A DNA stretch of 8,567 bases. It comes from an uncultured Alphaproteobacteria bacterium. GTDB taxonomy: Bacteria; Pseudomonadota; Alphaproteobacteria; Caulobacterales; Caulobacteraceae. The position numbers were made by a program, and so were the translations under genes. Within the stretch, counting starts at the first letter, position 1, and each line of letters opens with the position of its first letter. Shown here piece by piece: positions 1 to 5,285 of the stretch. Location of the stretch: NCBI GenBank assembly GCA_903933475.1, contig CAIZKE010000269.1, positions 1 through 8,567 of the forward strand. Reading direction: 5' to 3'. The notes beneath the pieces were generated by a model. The model searched no databases, had not been told where the DNA came from, and saw nothing but the letters and a program-made list of their open reading frames with translations.

Positions 1-464
1 ACATGCTCGACCTCAGAGGTGCCGATGCCGTGCGCCAGGGCCCCGAAGGCGCCGTGGGTAGAGGTGTGGGAGTCCCCGCAGACGATGGTCATGCCCGGCT
101 GGGTGCGGCCCTGCTCGGGGCCGACAACGTGGACGATGCCGTTGCGGATGTCGCCCATGGGGAAGAATTCGATGCCGTTGTCGGCGACGTTCCGCTCGAG
201 GGTGGCGAGCTGCAGGCGGGCTTCTTCGTCGACCACGGCACCCACGCCCAGGCCCTGGCCCTCGGTGGGGATGTTGTGGTCGGCCACGGCCAGGGTCCGG
301 TCCGGGCGCCGGACCTTCCGCCGGTTGGCGCGCAGGCCGGCAAAGGCCTGAGGCGTCGTCACCTCGTGGATCAGGTGGAGGTCGATGTAGAGGATCGCCT
401 CGCCGTCCTGTTCGGCGACGAGGTGCGCATCCCAGATCTTGTCATAGAGGGTCTTGCCAGCCAT
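1..464 (-). CDS. leuC: 3-isopropylmalate dehydratase large subunit LeuC (partial, N-terminal third)
   Basis: LeuC pairs with LeuD to isomerise 2-isopropylmalate to 3-isopropylmalate in cytoplasmic leucine synthesis. About 154 residues of a protein usually near 470 are visible; the rest runs off the left edge. The frame opens MAGKTLYDKIWDAH, the usual start of this aconitase-family subunit, followed by YIDLHLIHEVT, VADHNIPT, GIEFFPMG, QPGMTIVCGDSHTSTHGA and GTSEVEH, all typical LeuC blocks. The three cysteines that ligate the 4Fe-4S cluster lie in the missing part, so activity cannot be judged. The start at 464 fits the family; an in-frame ATG at 473 adds three residues (MRG) and directly follows a TAG stop, so it is the upper limit. 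Neither start has a clear Shine-Dalgarno sequence. The gene lies 59 bases after the sugar dehydrogenase on the same strand with no obvious terminator between, so co-transcription is possible but the two genes have no evident functional link. Confidence 0.95.
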   Translation of the reverse strand, partial: MAGKTLYDKIWDAHLVAEQDGEAILYIDLHLIHEVTTPQAFAGLRANRRKVRRPDRTLAVADHNIPTEGQGLGVGAVVDEEARLQLATLERNVADNGIEFFPMGDIRNGIVHVVGPEQGRTQPGMTIVCGDSHTSTHGAFGALAHGIGTSEVEH

Positions 465-523
465 GCCGCGCATCTAGGGGGCTAGGCCCGCCGGTGTCCA
501 GCGCAGGACGCGCCCGGAGACGG

Positions 524-1864
524 TCAGGCCTTGACCACCCGCTCGCCGGGAAGGCCGCGCCGGGCCATGGCGTTGCGGGTGTCCACCACCAGCCGGGCGG
601 CGTCGGAGACAAGGGCGTAGTCCACGGCGTCATGGTCTGTGGCGATCAGGACGGCGTCGTAGCCGGCAAGCACCTCGCGCGTCAGGTCGACGGAACGCCT
701 CCCGGCCAGGCCTGGATGCTCCCGCGTCGGCGGGATCTGCGCGATCAGCGGGTCATGGAAGTCGCAGGCTGCGCCCCGGGCCTCGATGGCCTCGATCAGT
801 ACGAGGGAGGGCGACTCCCGGGTGTCATCCACGTTCTTCTTGTAGGCGGCGCCGATCAGCAGGATGCGGGCACCCTTGAGGGCCTGGGCCAGATGGTCAC
901 TGAGGGCCCGGGCCAGGCGGTCGACCACCAGGCCGGGCATGGCGGTGTTGATCTGTCCCGCCAGCTCGATGAAGCGGGTCTCCATCCCGAATTCCCGGGC
1001 CCGCCAGGTCAGGTAGAAGGGATCCACCGGGATACAGTGCCCGCCCAGGCCCGGCCCCGGATAGAAGGGCATGTAGCCGAAGGGCTTGGTGGCGGCGGCG
1101 TCGATCACCTCCCAGACGTCGATGCCCATGGCGTCGTAGACCAGCTTCAGCTCGTTCACGAGGGCGATGTTCACCGAGCGGAAGATGTTCTCGGTCAGCT
1201 TGACGGCCTCGGCGGCGGCGGCGCTGGAGACCGGCACCACCCGGGTGATCATGGCCTCGTAGAGGGCGACGGCCAGGGCCCGGGAGTGGGGGTCGTCGGC
1301 ACCCACCACCTTGGGGATGGTCCGGGTGCCAAAGTGCGCATTGCCGGGGTCCTCGCGCTCGGGCGAGAAGGCCAGGAAGACCTCGCGCCCGACCTTCAGG
1401 CCTCCGGCCTCCAGGAGGGGGCGGACCACCTCGTCCGTAGTGCCCGGCCAGGTCGTCGACTCCAGGACGACCAGCTGGCCCGGCCGCAGGGCGGCGGCGG
1501 CCGAGGCGGCGCTGGCGCGGACGTAGGACAGGTCCGGGTCCCGGTTGCGGGTCACCGGGGTCGGGACGCAGATGATGACGGCATCCGCCTCGGAAAGCCG
1601 GCTGAAGTCGGTGGTCGCCGAGAACTGACCGGCGTCCAGGGCGGTCCGCATCAGCGACGGGTCCAGGTAGTTGATGACCTGACGACCGGCGCCGATGGCC
1701 TCCACCCGGGAGGGATTGATATCGAAGCCCAGCACCTGGAAGCCGGCCTCCACTGCAGCCAGGGCGAGGGGCAGGCCCACATAGCCGAGCCCGATCACGC
1801 CGACGACGGCGCTTCGCGACTGGATCCGGTCCATCAGGACGCGACTGGCGTCAGGCGGGGTCAT
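524..1864 (-). CDS. Nucleotide-sugar dehydrogenase, probably UDP-N-acetylglucosamine/galactosamine 6-dehydrogenase (WbpA/TviB/WecC type)
   Basis: This is a complete 446-residue protein of the UDP-glucose/GDP-mannose dehydrogenase family, which oxidises the C6 hydroxyl of a UDP-sugar to a carboxylate using two NAD+. The N-terminal NAD-binding fold shows VIGLGYVGLPLA (residues 23-34) and the acid of FDIN (47-50). The central domain carries VKLTENIFRSVN (221-232) with the conserved Lys222, and GGHCIPVDP (274-282) with the catalytic Cys277. The C-terminal domain has YKKNVDDTRESPS (341-353). The PTPVTRNRDPDLSYV block (101-115) resembles the N-acetylhexosamine branch (WbpA, TviB, WecC) more than the UDP-glucose branch; the exact substrate is inference. 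The product would feed O-antigen, capsule or other exopolysaccharide. The start at 1864 is supported by a good ribosome binding site and lies 21 bases after the preceding stop codon, suggesting translation from the same message. No glycosyltransferase, epimerase or transporter gene lies beside it, which is odd for this family. Confidence 0.93.
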   Translation of the reverse strand: MTPPDASRVLMDRIQSRSAVVGVIGLGYVGLPLALAAVEAGFQVLGFDINPSRVEAIGAGRQVINYLDPSLMRTALDAGQFSATTDFSRLSEADAVIICVPTPVTRNRDPDLSYVRASAASAAAALRPGQLVVLESTTWPGTTDEVVRPLLEAGGLKVGREVFLAFSPEREDPGNAHFGTRTIPKVVGADDPHSRALAVALYEAMITRVVPVSSAAAAEAVKLTENIFRSVNIALVNELKLVYDAMGIDVWEVIDAAATKPFGYMPFYPGPGLGGHCIPVDPFYLTWRAREFGMETRFIELAGQINTAMPGLVVDRLARALSDHLAQALKGARILLIGAAYKKNVDDTRESPSLVLIEAIEARGAACDFHDPLIAQIPPTREHPGLAGRRSVDLTREVLAGYDAVLIATDHDAVDYALVSDAARLVVDTRNAMARRGLPGERVVKA

Positions 1865-1871
1865 GCTCGGG

Positions 1872-1878
1872 CTCCCTT
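1872..1878 (-). promoter_or_regulatory. Ribosome binding site of the nucleotide-sugar dehydrogenase
   Basis: AAGGGAG on the minus strand lies 7 bases before the ATG at 1864, inside the 21-base gap after the upstream stop codon. It is the clearest Shine-Dalgarno sequence among the minus-strand genes and fixes the start. Confidence 0.7.
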
Positions 1879-1885
1879 GCCGGGG

Positions 1886-2374
1886 TCAGGCGAGATCATC
1901 GATCTCGGCGTCAGACAGATCGCCGGGAACGATGGTGACGGGAAGGTTTCGGCCACCCCAACGGACGCCTTCACGGGCGATGGAGGCGACCAGGGGGCCC
2001 GGGCTGCGGCCGCCGGTGGCCGCCGCCAGGACCAGGATCTTGATGTCCTTGTCCGCGCTGATGGCCTTGCGCAAGGCGTCACGGGTGTCGTCGGCCCGCA
2101 CCAGGATCACTTCAGGATCGCGGCCGGTTTCGGCCTGGACCAGGGGGGTGAAGACCGCGGCGGCCTCGAGCGCCGACTCGCGGGCCTGGCGCTCGATCTC
2201 GTCCCGCACGCCGGACCAGTGCTCGAAGACGGCAGGGGCGAGGACCTGAAGCACCGCCACGGTTCCGCCCGTGGAGCGGGCCCGGCGACAGGCAAAGCGA
2301 AGGGCGGCTCCGAACTCGGCGCTGCCGTCGGCGATCACCAGGAACTTGCGCGCGCGCTCAGGGGTCGGGCTCAT
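1886..2374 (-). CDS. Universal stress protein (UspA-like) of the trpS-linked alphaproteobacterial type
   Basis: This 162-residue single-domain protein has the alternating beta/alpha pattern of the Usp fold. A first strand FLVIADGS (residues 11-18) leads into a helix ALRFACRRAR, then a strand VAVLQVL (39-45). A helix follows at about 56-74, and the last core strands are KILVLAAA (112-119) and PVTIVPG (145-151). The acidic tail DLSDAEIDDLA follows. Members of the family bind ATP or AMP or act as stress-linked dimers, and their targets are mostly unknown. The usual nucleotide-binding loop, G-x2-G-x9-G-(S/T), is not clear here: after LVLAAA comes TGGRSPGPLVASIAREG, with PGP where small residues and a second glycine pattern would be expected, so nucleotide binding is uncertain. 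The ATG at 2374 sits 41 bases after the trpS stop, with no strong ribosome binding site. From memory, a gene with this SPGPLV and LSD-E-ID signature often follows trpS in alphaproteobacteria. Specific function is unknown. Confidence 0.85.
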   Translation of the reverse strand: MSPTPERARKFLVIADGSAEFGAALRFACRRARSTGGTVAVLQVLAPAVFEHWSGVRDEIERQARESALEAAAVFTPLVQAETGRDPEVILVRADDTRDALRKAISADKDIKILVLAAATGGRSPGPLVASIAREGVRWGGRNLPVTIVPGDLSDAEIDDLA

Positions 2375-2400
2375 GTCCGGACCGTGGCCCGAGGCCGCAG

Positions 2401-2417
2401 GAGAGGCAAGACCTCTC
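2401..2417 (-). repeat. Perfect short hairpin overlapping the trpS stop codon
   Basis: GAGAGG, five loop bases and CCTCTC form a 6-base-pair perfect inverted repeat. In the minus-strand transcript it begins on the trpS TGA codon and ends 26 bases before the start of the stress-type gene. No run of T follows, so it does not look like a normal intrinsic terminator. It could stabilise a processed 3' end or partly attenuate read-through, or be chance. Confidence 0.35.
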
Positions 2418-3450
2418 AGCCCGCCCAGTAGCCGACCGTGGCCTTGACCTCGGCCAGGACGGGGGCGCCGACCTCCCGCGCCCGGTCTGCGCCGGCACCA
2501 AGGATGCGGTCGATCTCGGCGGGGTCGGCGAGGAACCGGCGCATGGCCTCACCCACCGGACCCAGCTTCGCCACCGCCAGGTCGGCGAGGCGCGGCTTGA
2601 AGGCCCCGAAGCCCTGGCCGGCGAACTCGGTCAGCACCCCGGCGGAGGTGCGCCCCTCGAGGGCGGCGTAGATGCCCACCAGGTTGAGGGCCTCGGGCCG
2701 GTTGGCCAGTTCGTCCAGGGTCTCCGGCAAGGGCTCGGGATCGGTCCGGGCCTTGCGGATCTTCTGGACAATGGCGTCGGCGTCGTCGGTCAGGTTGATC
2801 CGCGAATAGTCCGAGGGGTCGGACTTGGACATCTTGGCCGAGCCATCGCGCAGGGACATGATCCGGGCACCCGGCCCCTCCACCACCGCCTCGGGCAGGG
2901 GGAAGAAGCCGGGGACGCCGAAGTCGTGGTTGAACTTGGCGGCGATGTCCCGGGTCAGCTCCAGGTGCTGGCGCTGGTCCTCGCCCACCGGCACGTGGGT
3001 AGCCCGGTACAGCAGGATGTCGGCGGCCTGGAGCACCGGATAAGTGTAAAGGCCGACGCTCTCGCGCTCCTTGTGCTTGCCCGCCTTGTCCTTGAACTGG
3101 GTCATGCGGTCGAGCCAGCCCAGGCGGGCGACGCAGTTGAACACCCAGGCGAGCTCGGCGTGGGCCGGCACGGCCGACTGCGGGAAGATGGTGGCGACCT
3201 TCGGGTCGAGGCCCGAGGCCAGGTAGGCGGCGGCAATCTCCCGCACCTGGTCCTTCAGCTTCTTCGGGTCCTGCCACTGGGTGATGGCGTGCAGGTCGGC
3301 GACGAAGATGAAGGTCTCCATCTCATGCTGCAGCCGGGTGAACTTCACCAGGGCGCCGAGATAGTTGCCCAGGTGCAGGGCCCCTGTCGGCTGGACGCCG
3401 GACAGGACGCGGGACGGGCCGGAATAGGCGGGGGGAGGCGTATCGGTCAT
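2416..3450 (-). CDS. trpS: Tryptophan--tRNA ligase
   Basis: This is a cytoplasmic class I aminoacyl-tRNA synthetase that activates tryptophan with ATP and charges tRNA-Trp. Its 344 residues match the usual bacterial length of about 330-350. The signature motifs are present: PTGALHLGNYLGAL (21-34), containing the HIGH-equivalent HLGN (26-29), and AKMSKS (205-210) as the KMSKS loop. Other family blocks are FIFVADLHAIT (47-57), YPVLQAADILLY (137-148) and VPVGEDQRQHLELTRDIA (153-170). The C-terminal helical region (about 225-344) is complete. The ATG at 3450 is favoured because it leaves a normal short N-terminus (SRVLSGVQPTG); the only plausible ribosome binding site is a GGAG 12 bases upstream, rather far away, and it lies inside one arm of an inverted repeat. 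The gene follows murJ after 116 bases, so it may have its own promoter or leader control. No leader peptide rich in tryptophan codons was found. Confidence 0.98.
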   Translation of the reverse strand: MTDTPPPAYSGPSRVLSGVQPTGALHLGNYLGALVKFTRLQHEMETFIFVADLHAITQWQDPKKLKDQVREIAAAYLASGLDPKVATIFPQSAVPAHAELAWVFNCVARLGWLDRMTQFKDKAGKHKERESVGLYTYPVLQAADILLYRATHVPVGEDQRQHLELTRDIAAKFNHDFGVPGFFPLPEAVVEGPGARIMSLRDGSAKMSKSDPSDYSRINLTDDADAIVQKIRKARTDPEPLPETLDELANRPEALNLVGIYAALEGRTSAGVLTEFAGQGFGAFKPRLADLAVAKLGPVGEAMRRFLADPAEIDRILGAGADRAREVGAPVLAEVKATVGYWAG

Positions 3451-3461
3451 GGAGGCTCTAG

Positions 3462-3538
3462 GCTCCGGAAGGAAGGCGTACGAAGAGGCGGCGGGTCAGC
3501 CGCAGCGCCATCGCAAGTTCGGTAGGGGCTTCCGGAGC
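3462..3538 (-). repeat. Inverted repeat in the murJ-trpS gap (possible trpS leader structure)
   Basis: Two perfect 10-base arms face each other, GCTCCGGAAG at 3462-3471 and CTTCCGGAGC at 3529-3538, with 57 bases between. In the minus-strand transcript the arm nearer trpS contains the GGAG that could serve as its ribosome binding site. Pairing of the arms would hide it. A smaller hairpin (GCGGC, six loop bases, GCCGC, at 3488-3503) is nested inside. Both arms contain the palindrome TCCGGA, so part of the match may be trivial. A regulatory role is inference only. Confidence 0.4.
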
Positions 3539-3566
3539 ATGGGGGGCGAATAGCGCTGAACCGGCC

Positions 3567-5228
3567 TCAGGACAAGTCCGGCTCGCCCACAGAGGCCCCG
3601 CCCCGCCGGCGCAGGGCGGCGCGGATCTCCGCCCGGGTCAGTCCGCCGAGGGCGAACAGCAGGACGCCGTAGACAACCACCCCGGCAAGGCAGACCGCCA
3701 GGACGGTCAGCTCCTTGGCGTGAAGCCCGGCCAGGGACACGTCGCCCAGGAGGCCCTCGAGTTCCGGCCGGCGGCTGGCGGCGAAGGCGAGGAAGGCACC
3801 CATGCCCGCCGCTGCGAGCCCGATCCGGGCGAGACGCCCCCAGGCTCCGGCCGAGGGCGAATAGGATTTCCGGCGGTGCAGGGTGACGCCCATCTGGGCC
3901 ACGGTGATCCAGGTGGCGATGCTGGTTGCCGCCGCCAGGCCAATATAGCCCAGGGTGTGGAACAGGGCGACGCCAAGGGCGATGTTCACCCCTACCGAGA
4001 CCAGGGCGAAGATCATCGGTGTGCGCGTGTCCTGCCGGGCGAAGAAGGCGGGCTGGAGGATCTTTACGAGGACGAAGGCGGGCAGGCCCCAACCGTACTG
4101 GAGCAGGATCAGCCCGGCGGCGACGGCGTCCTGGTAGATGAATTGGCCCCGGGTGAAGAGGCCGTCCACCAGGTAGACCGGCATGGCCACAAGGGCGGCG
4201 GCGGCGGGAAGGCAGAGGGCCATGCCGAACACCAGGGCCTGATCCATGACCGCGCGGCCTTCCTGGGGGTCCTCCTGCGTGAAGGCCCGGGAGAGCTGGG
4301 GCAGCAGGGCCACGCCGATGGCTGTTCCGACCAGGGACAGGGGGAGCTGGTAGAAGCGGTCCGCGACGCTCATCCAGACCCTCAGGCCCGGGACATGGGA
4401 GGCCAGCATGGTGGAGATGAAGATGTTCACCTGGACGGCGGAGGAGGCCACCGCTCCGGGGATGGTCAGGCGGATGAGCCGGCGGACCTCCGGGGTCAGC
4501 CGGGGCAGGGCCAGGCGGATCCGGGCACCGGTGCGGCGCACGCCCCACGCGCAGAGCCCGGCCTGGGCCACGCCGGAGACGATGGTCGCCCAGGAGGCGG
4601 CGTAGGCGGCGGCGACGGGGTCCTTCTGGGGCAGGACCGCCGCCAGCATGCCGATGTTCAGGATCACCGGATAGGCGCCGTAGATGATGAACCGGCCGCG
4701 GGCGGTGAGGACCCCGGCCAGCAGGGAGGCCACCACCATGCAGGGCAGGTAGGGCATGGTGATCTGCGTGAGGGCCACCGCCAGGCGAAACTTCGCCGGG
4801 TCCTGGATGTAACCGGGCGAGTAGACCAGCATGATCCAGGGCATGGCCAGCTGGGCGAGGACGGTCAGGACCACGGTGGCGGCAGCCATTGCGGCCAGGG
4901 CGTCAGTGGCCAGCTGGTTGGACTCGGCGTCGCCTTCAGCCGCCAGCTTGCGGGCATAGGCCGGCACGAAGGCGGCGGCGAAGGCACCCTCGGCGAAGAC
5001 CCTCCGGAACAGGTTCGAGAAGGCCTGGGCAGTGAAAAAGGCGTCGGCGGCGATGGTCTGGCTGGCGCCCATTCGGGCCGTGATCACCAGGTCCCGGGCC
5101 AGGCCGAGGAAGCGGCTGACCAGGGTCAGTCCCGCAAACACCATCGAGGACCGGATCAGGCCGCCGCCCGGTGCCGGCGGCAGGGAGGAAGGTGTCTGCG
5201 CAGGCGCCTGTGTAGGAGAAGCGTTCAC
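3567..5228 (-). CDS. murJ: Lipid II flippase MurJ (MviN family, MOP superfamily)
   Basis: MurJ is an inner-membrane protein that flips undecaprenyl-linked lipid II to the periplasm for peptidoglycan synthesis. From the GTG at 5228 the product has 553 residues, rich in hydrophobic segments consistent with the usual 14 membrane helices. Residues matching essential positions of E. coli MurJ are present: two arginines in SRFLGLARD (Arg39, Arg45), Asp62 in AADAFF, Arg75 in NLFRR, and Arg291 in VADRFYQLP. The blocks EGAFAAAFVPAY, GVALLPQLSR and ILQPAFFARQDTRTP are also typical. The start is uncertain. The same frame extends to a TTG at 5264, 21 bases after glnD, and the first typical MurJ residues (LIRSS) begin only about 24 residues after the GTG. 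The GTG has a weak AGG just upstream. The intervening stretch is proline- and alanine-rich and poorly conserved by appearance. Its position just downstream of glnD suggests a shared transcript. Confidence 0.96.
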   Translation of the reverse strand: MNASPTQAPAQTPSSLPPAPGGGLIRSSMVFAGLTLVSRFLGLARDLVITARMGASQTIAADAFFTAQAFSNLFRRVFAEGAFAAAFVPAYARKLAAEGDAESNQLATDALAAMAAATVVLTVLAQLAMPWIMLVYSPGYIQDPAKFRLAVALTQITMPYLPCMVVASLLAGVLTARGRFIIYGAYPVILNIGMLAAVLPQKDPVAAAYAASWATIVSGVAQAGLCAWGVRRTGARIRLALPRLTPEVRRLIRLTIPGAVASSAVQVNIFISTMLASHVPGLRVWMSVADRFYQLPLSLVGTAIGVALLPQLSRAFTQEDPQEGRAVMDQALVFGMALCLPAAAALVAMPVYLVDGLFTRGQFIYQDAVAAGLILLQYGWGLPAFVLVKILQPAFFARQDTRTPMIFALVSVGVNIALGVALFHTLGYIGLAAATSIATWITVAQMGVTLHRRKSYSPSAGAWGRLARIGLAAAGMGAFLAFAASRRPELEGLLGDVSLAGLHAKELTVLAVCLAGVVVYGVLLFALGGLTRAEIRAALRRRGGASVGEPDLS

Positions 5229-5285
5229 CTTGCCTGAATGCGCTCGGCCGTGGGGGCGGGTCAAGACGGCGGGGGCCGGGTGGCC

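Noticed and set aside
465..523. Possible terminator between the sugar dehydrogenase and leuC
   Set aside because: Only 4-base stems such as GTCC/GGAC are visible and no T run follows, so a terminator is not supported.
494..2431. A 645-codon plus-strand open frame opposite the sugar dehydrogenase and stress-type genes
   Set aside because: Its product is glycine/aspartate/histidine-rich with no recognisable domain, and it lies exactly antisense to two well-supported genes. High GC makes such long mirror frames common.
2549..3277. Minus-strand open frame overlapping trpS in another frame
   Set aside because: Its product is full of Gly, Arg and Pro and has no domain. The trpS frame carries all synthetase motifs over the same bases.
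3496..3540. A 14-codon minus-strand frame (MLRKPLPNLRWRCG) upstream of trpS as a possible attenuator leader peptide
   Set aside because: It has only one tryptophan codon, no ribosome binding site and no terminator/antiterminator pair with a T run after it. It is also the tail of a longer shadow frame.
3720..5237. A 505-codon plus-strand open frame opposite murJ
   Set aside because: The translation is low-complexity Gly/Asp/Gln/His sequence, as expected from the antisense of hydrophobic membrane-protein codons. No ribosome binding site or family motif was seen.
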